Assembly: GCA_964532155.1 (NCBI GenBank)
Contig: CAZHGN010000040.1
Location: 1 to 14,148 of the forward strand
DNA from: HGM11416 sp964532155
GTDB taxonomy: Bacteria > Bacillota > Clostridia > Christensenellales > Borkfalkiaceae
Direction: 5' to 3'
DNA: 14,148 bases
The notes below the pieces were generated by a model, which ran no database searches, was not told where the DNA came from, and was given only the letters and a program-made list of their open reading frames with translations. Positions 1 to 5,811 of the stretch are shown here, one piece after another. How positions within the stretch are numbered: the first letter of the stretch is position 1; every line of letters starts with the position of its first letter. The position numbers and the translations under genes were made by a program.

Positions 1-409
1 TTACGGCTACGTTTACGTCGCGCAATGCTCGATGGGCGCTAATAAGCAACAATTCCTTAACGCTATTACCGAAGCCGAGAGCTACGACGGGCCGTCGCTT
101 GTAATCTGCTACGCACCCTGCATTAACCACGGTATTAACATGACCAACTCGCAAGCTGAAGAAAAGAAGGCTGTCGAGGCAGGATATTGGCACCTTTACA
201 GATACAATCCGTCGATCGTCGAGGGTAACCCCTTCTCGCTCGACAGCAAGGATCCCACTTCCAGCTATCAAGAATTCCTTATGGGTGAAACGAGATATAC
301 CAGCCTTAAGAAGGCTCAACCCGAACTCGCCGCTGAACTCTTTGAAAGAGCCGAGGAAGAAAATGCCGCAAGACTCGCTAAATATAAGAATCTTGCAAAG
401 AAAGACTAA
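1..409 (+). CDS. nifJ: Pyruvate:ferredoxin (flavodoxin) oxidoreductase, C-terminal fragment
   Basis: Partial at the 5' end: the frame is open from base 2 and the gene begins outside the window. It encodes the last ~135 residues and ends in TAA at 407-409. The translation starts YGYVYVAQCSMGANKQQF and continues with SLVICYAPCINHGI and an EAGYWHLYRYNP segment. These are characteristic of the thiamine-diphosphate-binding C-terminal region of pyruvate:ferredoxin oxidoreductase. The Cys in CYAPCINHGI matches a conserved cysteine of this region that helps bind a 4Fe-4S cluster in the family. The enzyme is cytoplasmic. It oxidises pyruvate with CoA to acetyl-CoA and CO2, passing electrons to ferredoxin, and is a hallmark of anaerobic fermentation. 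The first internal ATG at 32 is not the start, because homology continues upstream of it. A GC-rich hairpin follows the stop. Confidence 0.93.
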   Translation, partial: YGYVYVAQCSMGANKQQFLNAITEAESYDGPSLVICYAPCINHGINMTNSQAEEKKAVEAGYWHLYRYNPSIVEGNPFSLDSKDPTSSYQEFLMGETRYTSLKKAQPELAAELFERAEEENAARLAKYKNLAKKD

Positions 410-433
410 TACAAATTAAAATAAAATAACCGT

Positions 434-469
434 ATTAAGGCGACGTCCGATCGGGCGCTCGCCTTTAAT
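434..469 (+). terminator. Hairpin after the PFOR gene, possible weak terminator or processing site
   Basis: Arm AAGGCGA (437-443) pairs with TCGCCTT (459-465), and an inner arm CGTCC (444-448) pairs with GGGCG (453-457) including one G-U. The outer ATT/AAT extends the stem past a one-base bulge. The tail is only TTTAATAT, so termination may be partial. It lies 20 bases upstream of the next gene, so read-through into that gene or stabilisation of the upstream mRNA 3' end is equally possible. Confidence 0.5.
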
Positions 470-489
470 ATGGAAGAACGGAGAATAAA

Positions 490-798
490 ATGGCAAGTAT
501 TTTTGAAGCAGGAATGCTTATTTGTTTCGGTTGCTCGTGGCCTATCTCGCTTTATAAAAGCATTAAAGCAGGTACCGCAAAAGGCAAAAGCATATTTTTT
601 ACCGCAATCATCATGCTCGGTTACGTCAGCGCGTTGATCGGTAAAATCATCACTTCCGTTGAAACGGGAGAGGCGCTCCCCTATACCTTCTATCTTTACA
701 TATTGAACCTCGTTATCGTTTCTTGCGATTTTGTCGCAACGCTCTTTAACATGCGTAAAGATAAAATGAAAGCGCTCGAGGCGGCTAAAGCCGAATAA
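490..798 (+). CDS. Small PQ-loop / SemiSWEET-like membrane protein
   Basis: A 102-residue protein with three predicted membrane helices (about 5-22, 34-53 and 64-86) and a charged C-terminal tail. The first helix ends in CSWPISLYKSIKAGTAKGKS, which resembles the proline-containing first helix and the following basic loop of PQ-loop/SemiSWEET proteins. The length and three-helix topology match that family, whose characterised members work as dimers in sugar transport. The substrate cannot be read from sequence, and W-P replaces the usual P-Q, so the transport role is an inference. The ATG at 490 has GGAG (480-483) six bases upstream. It lies 80 bases after the PFOR gene with a hairpin between, and is followed by a strong terminator. 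It may be a separate small gene or be served by PFOR read-through. Confidence 0.72.
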   Translation: MASIFEAGMLICFGCSWPISLYKSIKAGTAKGKSIFFTAIIMLGYVSALIGKIITSVETGEALPYTFYLYILNLVIVSCDFVATLFNMRKDKMKALEAAKAE

Positions 799-810
799 TA
801 TCGAAAATTA

Positions 811-860
811 AAACGACCGACGGATATCACCGTAAAGTGAACCGCATCGGTCGTTTTTTT
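811..860. terminator. Bidirectional Rho-independent terminator between convergent genes
   Basis: AAACGACCGA (811-820) pairs with TCGGTCGTTT (847-856), with inner pairing CGG/CCG and TCAC/GTGA. On the + strand it runs into seven T (854-860), whose last two bases lie in the stop codon of the converging RNA ligase gene (859-861). On the - strand the stem is followed by TTTTAATTTTC. It separates the small membrane protein gene from the RNA ligase gene. Confidence 0.88.
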
Positions 861-1623
861 ATTCTTTAATTGCGTTAGGTATTATCGGTTTGGACAACCA
901 GTCGTCCTCGCAAGAGGTTACTTGCGTATAGCCGTAGCGTACGTATTTCATTCTTTTGGTTACCGCACCGTTTGCTTCGGCTTTTACGTACAGCCCTTCG
1001 GCAAGCCCCGAAAGGTCCGTTTCTGCCAACGCGCGCTCGGCGTCGAGTCCGCGTTTTTCGACTTCGCTAAGCAGACTTTGTTTTGGATTATCGCTTACGT
1101 ATAGCGATTTTTGGAGCAATTTTAAAAGCTCGTCTTTATTTTTAAACTTGCCCTCGCCCAATACAGGCACGCTTTTAATGCACGAGCCGCCGAGTATTTC
1201 GCGGCGGCGCTCGGTTGATAAAAATATTCCGCTTTCCCTATCTAATACGTCGAATTCGAGAAAATAGTCGGGCAACATATCGTAATAGACCTTGTGTTTG
1301 GCGTAAAGCCATTCTCCGTACATTATGTACCGTCTGCCCAAAAGTTCGTAAAGTTCGGCTTTGTGCGAGGCGGCGAACACTTTTAATAAATCGTAATGCC
1401 GCTCCCTATAACCGCCGGTCAAAAAATGCCCTCTGCTTTGAAGTAAAAGTTCGCCGCTTTCCGAAAAAGAAATTGCCGAGTTTGCGCCGTCCACCTTTTC
1501 TTCGACGACGAGATAATCGTCGGAAATCTCGGAAAAGGGAATTTGGGATATATCTTCGTCGCCCGGTTGAAGTTTGGAGCCGCTTATGTGCGGAGTGCGC
1601 GGATATTTTATTATTCTTTCCAT
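859..1623 (-). CDS. RNA ligase family protein (PF09414-type nucleotidyltransferase)
   Basis: A 254-residue protein with the ordered motifs of ATP-dependent covalent nucleotidyltransferases. Motif I is EEKVDGAN with the presumed AMP-accepting Lys43. It is followed by LLLQSRGHFLTGG (60-71), motif III region YIMYGEWLYAKH (99-110), LEFDVLD (122-128), motif IV EGLYVK (209-214) and motif V TKRMKYVR (222-229). The N-terminus IKYPRTPHISGSKLQPGDED is typical of a bacterial group annotated as RNA ligase family protein. Such enzymes join or repair RNA ends through ligase-AMP and RNA-AMP intermediates. The true substrate here is unknown. The protein is shorter than T4 Rnl2 (~330 aa) and lacks an obvious extra C-terminal domain. 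No kinase, phosphatase or RtcB partner is adjacent. The ATG at 1623 has AAAGG about seven bases upstream, and its own promoter lies near 1722-1730. Confidence 0.88.
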   Translation of the reverse strand: MERIIKYPRTPHISGSKLQPGDEDISQIPFSEISDDYLVVEEKVDGANSAISFSESGELLLQSRGHFLTGGYRERHYDLLKVFAASHKAELYELLGRRYIMYGEWLYAKHKVYYDMLPDYFLEFDVLDRESGIFLSTERRREILGGSCIKSVPVLGEGKFKNKDELLKLLQKSLYVSDNPKQSLLSEVEKRGLDAERALAETDLSGLAEGLYVKAEANGAVTKRMKYVRYGYTQVTSCEDDWLSKPIIPNAIKE

Positions 1624-1653
1624 ACTACGCCTTTTTATTTATACGTTTTCGTT

Positions 1654-1679
1654 GCCGAAAAATCACTTCGGCGATTTTT
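1654..1679 (-). promoter_or_regulatory. Two mutually exclusive hairpins in the RNA ligase leader
   Basis: GCCGAA (1654-1659) pairs with TTCGGC (1667-1672). The overlapping AAAAATC (1658-1664) pairs with GATTTTT (1673-1679). Both are perfect but cannot form together. The element lies in the predicted 5' leader of the RNA ligase mRNA, about 30 bases before the start codon. On the + strand the same sequence resembles a weak terminator ending in TTTTTTGTTTTT. Which reading matters cannot be decided from sequence. Confidence 0.4.
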
Positions 1680-1721
1680 TGTTTTTGTATTACTGCGGTT
1701 TGTATTTGCGCCGTTTTTTAC

Positions 1722-1730
1722 ATTATATCA
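1722..1730 (-). promoter_or_regulatory. Extended -10 promoter of the RNA ligase gene
   Basis: Read on the - strand, TGATATAAT (1730 to 1722) is a perfect TATAAT with the extended TGn element. No good -35 box lies 16-18 bases upstream, which is tolerated in extended -10 promoters. It predicts a transcript start near 1715 and a leader of about 90 bases before the ATG at 1623. Confidence 0.55.
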
Positions 1731-1823
1731 CAAAGCAAGGATATAGTCGACAATTTTTGATAATCTTTATATAATCTTAAAAATAACTAATTGTGCAAAA
1801 TAGCCGATAATCGCCCTATATCC

Positions 1824-1854
1824 TCGTTTTTTGTTGTTTTGAGCTAAAAAACGA
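1824..1854. repeat. Inverted repeat TCGTTTTTT / AAAAAACGA
   Basis: Perfect nine-base arms at 1824-1832 and 1846-1854 with a 13-base loop, in the divergent intergenic region upstream of both promoters. It could be an AU-rich hairpin or a protein-binding palindrome. The rest of 1731-1918 holds no credible gene on either strand. It is very AT-rich and otherwise featureless apart from the repeat at 1876-1897. Confidence 0.45.
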
Positions 1855-1875
1855 TTTTAAAATTACGGTGAAAAA

Positions 1876-1897
1876 AAGGTAAAAAAACAATTACCTT
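1876..1897. promoter_or_regulatory. Candidate operator palindrome AAGGTAA-N8-TTACCTT
   Basis: Perfect seven-base arms at 1876-1882 and 1891-1897 with an A-rich eight-base centre, ending 21 bases upstream of the -35 box of the 2025 gene. The symmetry and position suit a transcription factor site. The A-tracts would also act as an UP-like element. The binding protein is unknown. Confidence 0.35.
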
Positions 1898-1918
1898 GTG
1901 CATATTTAACGAAAAAAC

Positions 1919-1947
1919 TTTACAATCTCGGTTAAATGTGATATACT
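1919..1947 (+). promoter_or_regulatory. Strong sigma-A-type promoter of the YghO-like gene
   Basis: TTTACA (1919-1924), a 17-base spacer, then TATACT (1942-1947), preceded by A-rich DNA. Transcription would start near 1954 and give a leader of about 70 bases. A ribosome binding site AAGGA (2014-2018) sits just before the ATG at 2025, with a second purine stretch AAGAGG at 2005-2010. Confidence 0.75.
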
Positions 1948-2024
1948 CGACGGAGCTCGAATGATTTACACCACGTCGGCGAATGCAAAACGAGAGCCTC
2001 GATTAAGAGGAATAAGGATTTTTA

Positions 2025-3146
2025 ATGATTACTGTAGTAGAGGTTAACAATAAAAAAGAACGCAAGCGTTTCCTCGACTTTCCGTATACCCTTTATAAGG
2101 GTAATCCATGCTATACTCCGCCTCTGTATAGCGAAGAAAAGTTGCTGTTTAGCGATAAAAACGTTTATCACGATACTTGCGAAAGCGTATTTTTCAACGC
2201 TTACGACGACGGCGTTCAGGTAGGTCGCATACAGGGCATTATTCAGCACGCTTCCAACGCGAAAACGGGCGAAAACCGCACGCGCTTTACCAGATTCGAT
2301 TCCATCGACGACGAACGCGTTGCCGCAGCGCTCTTTAAAGCCGTTGAGGATTGGGCTGTTTCTAAGGGATGCGATATTTTGTGCGGTCCGTTGGGATATT
2401 CCGACCTCGAAAGAGAGGGCTTACTTATAGAGGGCTTCGATCAAACGAACACTTTTGAAGAGCAATACAACTTCGAGTATTACGGAAAACTTATAGAATC
2501 GGTAGGTCTTAGCAAGGAAGTCGATTGGATAGAATACAGGATATTCAAACCCAAGGAAAGAAACGAGCGAGTGAAACGCATTAAAGAACGTGTGCTTGAA
2601 AGATACGGCTTACATATGGGCACGGCTTCCAATATTAAAGAGTTTATTCAAAAATATAAGGACGGAATATTCCACGTTCTCGACGAAGGTTATAAGGATA
2701 TTTACGGCACCGTTCCTTTTACCGACAACATGAAGCAGCAAATGATAGATCAGTTTAATCTTATCATTAAGCTCGATTACATCGGCGCCGTTCTCGATAA
2801 AGACGAAAACGTCGTGGCGTTCGGTCTTTGTTTCCCCGCGATAGGTGACGCGCTTAAGGGCGGAAACGGCAAACTATATCCTAAGGCGCTGTTAAATCTT
2901 TTAAAAATAGCAAACAATCCCAAAAGGCTCGATCTCGGGCTTATAGCCGTACTTCCGAGCTATAAAAACCTCGGCGTGAACAGCATCGTCATAGACGGTC
3001 TTATCGAACTTATGATGAGAAAAGATATCGAATACTGCGAAACGAATCTTATGCTCGAAGATAATTACGCCATTCAGGCGCAGTGGAAATATTTTGATTT
3101 TATTCAGCATAAACGCCGCCGCTCTTACGTGAAAAAAATTAAATAA
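2025..3146 (+). CDS. YghO-like GNAT-fold acyltransferase family protein, substrate unknown
   Basis: A 373-residue soluble protein. The N-terminal half has FPYTLYKGNPCYTPPL (19-34) and the block GPLGYSDLEREGLLIEGFD (121-139), followed by a YYGKLIESVGL segment. The C-terminal part (about 295-371) has a GNAT-like order: a strand with LDLGLIAVLPSYKNLGVNS, then a helix, then a strand with YCETNLMLEDN. This arrangement is that of the conserved family that includes E. coli YghO, usually annotated as N-acetyltransferase-like and about 370-390 residues long, so this copy looks full-length. The acyl donor and acceptor are not known. The usual acetyl-CoA loop Q/R-x-x-G-x-G/A is only loosely kept as YKNLGV. 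It is a single-gene transcript with its own promoter and two terminators. Confidence 0.7.
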   Translation: MITVVEVNNKKERKRFLDFPYTLYKGNPCYTPPLYSEEKLLFSDKNVYHDTCESVFFNAYDDGVQVGRIQGIIQHASNAKTGENRTRFTRFDSIDDERVAAALFKAVEDWAVSKGCDILCGPLGYSDLEREGLLIEGFDQTNTFEEQYNFEYYGKLIESVGLSKEVDWIEYRIFKPKERNERVKRIKERVLERYGLHMGTASNIKEFIQKYKDGIFHVLDEGYKDIYGTVPFTDNMKQQMIDQFNLIIKLDYIGAVLDKDENVVAFGLCFPAIGDALKGGNGKLYPKALLNLLKIANNPKRLDLGLIAVLPSYKNLGVNSIVIDGLIELMMRKDIEYCETNLMLEDNYAIQAQWKYFDFIQHKRRRSYVKKIK

Positions 3147-3151
3147 CAATT

Positions 3152-3190
3152 AAAGCGCGCCGCTGTATAAGCAAAAAGGCGTGCTTTTTT
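3152..3190 (+). terminator. Rho-independent terminator of the YghO-like gene
   Basis: AAAGCGCGCC (3152-3161) pairs with GGCGTGCTTT (3178-3187) with one G-U pair, and the T-tract runs to 3190. It starts five bases after the stop codon. Confidence 0.85.
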
Positions 3191-3225
3191 AATGCGCAAA
3201 AACGGACGATTTAAAAGGGCTTAAG

Positions 3226-3265
3226 AAAAGGACGAATGCATGCAAAAACATGTATCGTCCTTTTT
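3226..3265. terminator. Long bidirectional terminator between convergent genes
   Basis: A 17-base-pair stem: AAAAGGACGA (3226-3235) with TCGTCCTTTT (3255-3264), continued by ATGCATG (3236-3242) with CATGTAT (3248-3254) including one G-U, around the five-base loop CAAAA. T-tracts follow on both strands. It probably ends the - strand yabP-to-M50 operon and backs up the + strand terminator. Confidence 0.85.
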
Positions 3266-3311
3266 CATTTTCTTAAATGACTACGTCGCGTTTTTTTAAT
3301 AACGCATGCGA

Positions 3312-4331
3312 TTATTCGGTGAGAATGCGTTCCGTTTCGACGGCAAACGGCGGTGCTTTTTCGAGCTGCGCTTTATAACTTTTTTCAAGCGTTTCAGCCC
3401 AAGCGGCGTCGCCTTTAACGCGGCGGTAGGCGTAATGTGCGCGAAGAACGGATACGGTGTTTGGCGCGGTTGCAAAGAAGTCTTCGGCTAAATCGTAAAG
3501 CTCGTCTTTTTCAACCCCTCTTTTTGCCAAATTGAAAACAAGTTCGGGGTATATAAGATTAAACTCCGCGTCGTTTAACCGATCGACGGATATCGAGCGG
3601 CTAAGTTCGTTTGCCGCAGTTTTGCCGTTGCCGCCGTGTACGGTAAATAAATAATGCAAATATAGGGCTATAGGCTCGTTATCGGATATAAACTCATCGT
3701 TTTCGGTCGGCGTTTCGCCCATTTGAATTTGCCTTTCGACGTTGGAAGCATAAGCTAATACGCGGGCGTATTTTCCGTTACCGAACGCAACGGAGCCGTC
3801 CGAACTTTTATCGGTCGACAAGGCGTTAAGTGATAAAATATAATAATTTGCGGCTTGCCCTGCCGAAATAAGGCAAATAGGCTCCGCATGCCCGGTTAAT
3901 ATGGAAACGACGACGCTTATTATAATTGCCGCCAAAAAGAACACGAGCGAATAGAGTAATCCGTGCGCCGCGATCGACTTAATTTGTTTTTCGTCCGTTT
4001 CTTCGGTCGGCAAAAACGAAGTTTCGCCTGCTGTTCTTTTAAAAAGGGTAAACGGTATTATTTTTGCGTTTACGTAATCGACCGAAAAAATACCGAGGTT
4101 TACGAAAACAAGGCGCATTTTATATTTTTTAGCCGCCGCAACATGCCCTGCTTCGTGCACGGCAACGCCCGTAACATAGTTTAAAATAAGACCTATAATG
4201 CTGAGGATAACGGCTAAGAGCGGTCTTAAATTAAAAAGAAAAATTGTGAACGCCAAAACCACTAAAAACAGTATTGCGCTCATAATAGCGGGCAATAGGT
4301 CGATTATCGATAGTTTCTTTTTGTTTCTCAT
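3312..4331 (-). CDS. M50 (site-2 protease-like) membrane metalloprotease
   Basis: A 339-residue protein. The N-terminal half is membrane-embedded, with helices at about 12-33, 36-58, 123-145 and 152-170. The zinc motif HEAGH is at 59-63 within a hydrophobic stretch (VTGVAVHEAGHVAAAK). The second M50 motif appears as N169...S-D178-G179, with Asp178 the expected third zinc ligand. The C-terminal ~150 residues are soluble and largely helical, of unrecognised fold. M50 enzymes cut transmembrane substrates within the bilayer. The substrate here is unknown. The start ATG overlaps the stop of the upstream ppx-like gene as ATGA (4331-4328), so translation is coupled. It is the last gene of the yabP-yabQ-divIC operon, so a link to sporulation or envelope signalling is possible. 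It is not clearly SpoIVFB. Confidence 0.82.
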   Translation of the reverse strand: MRNKKKLSIIDLLPAIMSAILFLVVLAFTIFLFNLRPLLAVILSIIGLILNYVTGVAVHEAGHVAAAKKYKMRLVFVNLGIFSVDYVNAKIIPFTLFKRTAGETSFLPTEETDEKQIKSIAAHGLLYSLVFFLAAIIISVVVSILTGHAEPICLISAGQAANYYILSLNALSTDKSSDGSVAFGNGKYARVLAYASNVERQIQMGETPTENDEFISDNEPIALYLHYLFTVHGGNGKTAANELSRSISVDRLNDAEFNLIYPELVFNLAKRGVEKDELYDLAEDFFATAPNTVSVLRAHYAYRRVKGDAAWAETLEKSYKAQLEKAPPFAVETERILTE

Positions 4332-5191
4332 TTGTTTTCACCGATTATATATTGATAATATCCCTCGAGGTTGTCGTTTTCGCTTACGACGGCTTTTTCT
4401 TTATTCATAAAGCGAAGAATTTCGGAAATTATTGCACTGCCCGAATGGATTATCTCGGCGCGTTTTAAGTTGAGGTTAAAATCCCTTTTTATATCTTCCG
4501 CAGTTTTTGAATAAAGCAAGTCGGTAAATTCGTCGAGAGCCGCGAGCGTTATTATTCTTCCGTGATTTTTTTCCCTGTCGTATTCCGAGTCGCCGCTGAG
4601 CATATAGGAAAGGGACGTTGCAGTGCCGCCTATAAGATAAACGTCGTCGGTTTTCGGTAAATCTCCGTATTCGCTCAGGCGTTTTTTTATGTATGCCCTT
4701 GCGCCCTCCCTGTTTTTACCGAAGAGATCGGTAAGCGTTACGGCGCCGTCTGCAAGCGAGTGATCGTATACGATTTTGCCGTTTGTTTTAACGGCGATTT
4801 CGGACGAGCCGCCGCCGACGTCGATAACCGTTCCGTCCGCGCCGGTCAAAGCGCCGTTTATACCGAGCGCACCTTCGGTTTCGCCGCTGACCACGTCGAG
4901 CGCGACGTTATAACGATTGAAAAATTCTTGGGCGAACTCATTGCCGTTTTCGGTGTTCCGTACCGCCGCCGTCGCAAAAGCGTAAACGGTTGCGCCGTAT
5001 TCTTTAGCGTGGTTTATAAGCTCGTCGATACCCGAAAAGGTGCGTGCGACCGACTCGGCGCAAAGCTTTTTGTTTTGTATGTTTTTTGAAAGTTGAGTAG
5101 TGATTGTTTGCCGAAATAAAACTTTTCCGTCCGAAGAAATTCTTACTCGGACGGAATTGCTGCCAATATCTATTATTGCTACGTTAGTCAT
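4328..5191 (-). CDS. Ppx/GppA family phosphatase (exopolyphosphatase or guanosine pentaphosphatase-like)
   Basis: 287 residues from the ATG at 5191. An in-frame GTG at 5197 would add two residues, but the AAGAG five bases before the ATG favours the ATG. The ASKHA-fold motifs are in order: phosphate-1 loop DIGSNSVR (8-15), ATAAVRNTEN (74-83), SGETEG (102-107) in the catalytic-Glu region, phosphate-2 loop IDVGGGSSE (123-131), GGTATS (188-193) and RAEIIHSGSAI (244-254). Family members release phosphate from polyphosphate or from pppGpp, and which applies cannot be decided here. The length matches short single-module Ppx/GppA proteins without the C-terminal HD-like domain. It overlaps the divIC stop by eight bases and its own stop overlaps the M50 start. 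A ppx/gppA gene next to divIC is, to my knowledge, common in Clostridia. Confidence 0.9.
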   Translation of the reverse strand: MTNVAIIDIGSNSVRVRISSDGKVLFRQTITTQLSKNIQNKKLCAESVARTFSGIDELINHAKEYGATVYAFATAAVRNTENGNEFAQEFFNRYNVALDVVSGETEGALGINGALTGADGTVIDVGGGSSEIAVKTNGKIVYDHSLADGAVTLTDLFGKNREGARAYIKKRLSEYGDLPKTDDVYLIGGTATSLSYMLSGDSEYDREKNHGRIITLAALDEFTDLLYSKTAEDIKRDFNLNLKRAEIIHSGSAIISEILRFMNKEKAVVSENDNLEGYYQYIIGENK

Positions 5192-5459
5192 TTTCACTCT
5201 TGTCGTCGGGGTAAACGTATTTAAGCTCGCGTGCGCGCTCTTCGATTTTCCATTCGCTTATCCAAAGATCGATATCGCTCGTCAGTTTTTCTTGCTCCTC
5301 TTCGAGCTCGGCAATCTGCGCTTCGAGTTTTTCTATTTTTGCGCGGCGACCGTTTATGCTTATCATTTGATAAACCATGACCGCTATGAGAATGAATAGC
5401 AAGAGTACCATTGCCGACGTGCTTGCCGCTATTATTCTGCTTTTTTGTTCGGGTTCCAT
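5184..5459 (-). CDS. divIC: Septum formation initiator, DivIC/FtsB family
   Basis: A 91-residue bitopic membrane protein: short cytoplasmic N-terminus, one membrane helix (about 10-33), a coiled coil (about 36-70, KIEKLEAQIAELEEEQEKL) and a short C-terminal segment EERARELKYVYPDD resembling the family's conserved end. DivIC/FtsB-type proteins form a complex with FtsL and DivIB/FtsQ in the divisome and activate septal peptidoglycan synthesis. Location immediately downstream of yabP and yabQ is the classic position of divIC. The start ATG has GGAG 11 bases upstream, with a run of seven A in between. The upstream yabQ frame has no stop before this start and reads 239 bases into this gene. The S1-domain gene (yabR) usually found next is absent. 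Confidence 0.88.
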   Translation of the reverse strand: MEPEQKSRIIAASTSAMVLLLFILIAVMVYQMISINGRRAKIEKLEAQIAELEEEQEKLTSDIDLWISEWKIEERARELKYVYPDDKSEND

Positions 5460-5811
5460 AACGTTTTTTTCTCCGACTCGAGAATTTTTTTATAAACGTA
5501 TTATATAACTTTTTGAATACAATTGCAATAATTTTAGCGAAGGTTTTTTTATATAACCAAAAACCGATTGCAAAAGCCGCCGTCATATATAGACGAATAG
5601 ACGGAAAAACCGCTCTGTCTTTAACGAATACCCACCAAAAAACAAGCAAGCATCCCCGAACGGCGCCGAACAACGCCGATAAAACGCGCGGCGTTTTTGC
5701 AGAGTAAACGGCGGCTATTCCGTCGAACGGAAAGGTTATTACGCCGCCCGAAAAACCCGCCGCTGCCAAAACGAAGGCAATTAGCAGTTGACCGTCCGCC
5801 TCGAAGGTCAT
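5221..5811 (-). CDS. yabQ: Spore cortex biosynthesis protein YabQ-like, long overlap with divIC
   Basis: The frame is open for 196 codons. The first ~110 residues look genuine: hydrophobic segments at about 9-33, 42-63 and 70-87, an amphipathic stretch, then the basic end KKFSSRRKKR. Small size, membrane topology and position between yabP and divIC identify YabQ, needed in B. subtilis for spore cortex formation. It starts at ATG 5811, overlapping the yabP stop as ATGA. Residues ~118-196 are read from divIC in another frame. They form a very basic, low-hydrophobicity tail (RKTRSADCRARRGARKTDER) that looks like a shadow translation. Codons 114-116 are AGA-AAA-AAA: seven A at 5464-5470. Slippage by -1, or one missing A in the assembly, would end the protein ten residues later at a TAA (5432-5434), giving about 126 residues. 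Identity is moderate and the 3' end uncertain. Confidence 0.7.
   Translation of the reverse strand: MTFEADGQLLIAFVLAAAGFSGGVITFPFDGIAAVYSAKTPRVLSALFGAVRGCLLVFWWVFVKDRAVFPSIRLYMTAAFAIGFWLYKKTFAKIIAIVFKKLYNTFIKKFSSRRKKRYGTRTKKQNNSGKHVGNGTLAIHSHSGHGLSNDKHKRSPRKNRKTRSADCRARRGARKTDERYRSLDKRMENRRARTRA

Noticed and set aside
32..409. The ATG at 32 as the start of a separate small gene
   Set aside because: The frame is open to the window edge, and the residues before it (YGYVYVAQCS) continue the PFOR homology, so it is an internal Met of a truncated gene.
1868..1887. Tandem GGTGAAAAAAA / GGTAAAAAAA as a direct repeat or binding-site array
   Set aside because: Only two short A-rich units. This is more simply low-complexity DNA and part of the palindrome at 1876-1897 than a separate repeat.
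1624..2024. A small RNA gene, riboswitch or hidden small protein in the 400-base divergent gap
   Set aside because: No known riboswitch core, no ribosome binding site with a sensible short frame, and no strong GC-rich terminator. The repeats and promoters are listed separately.
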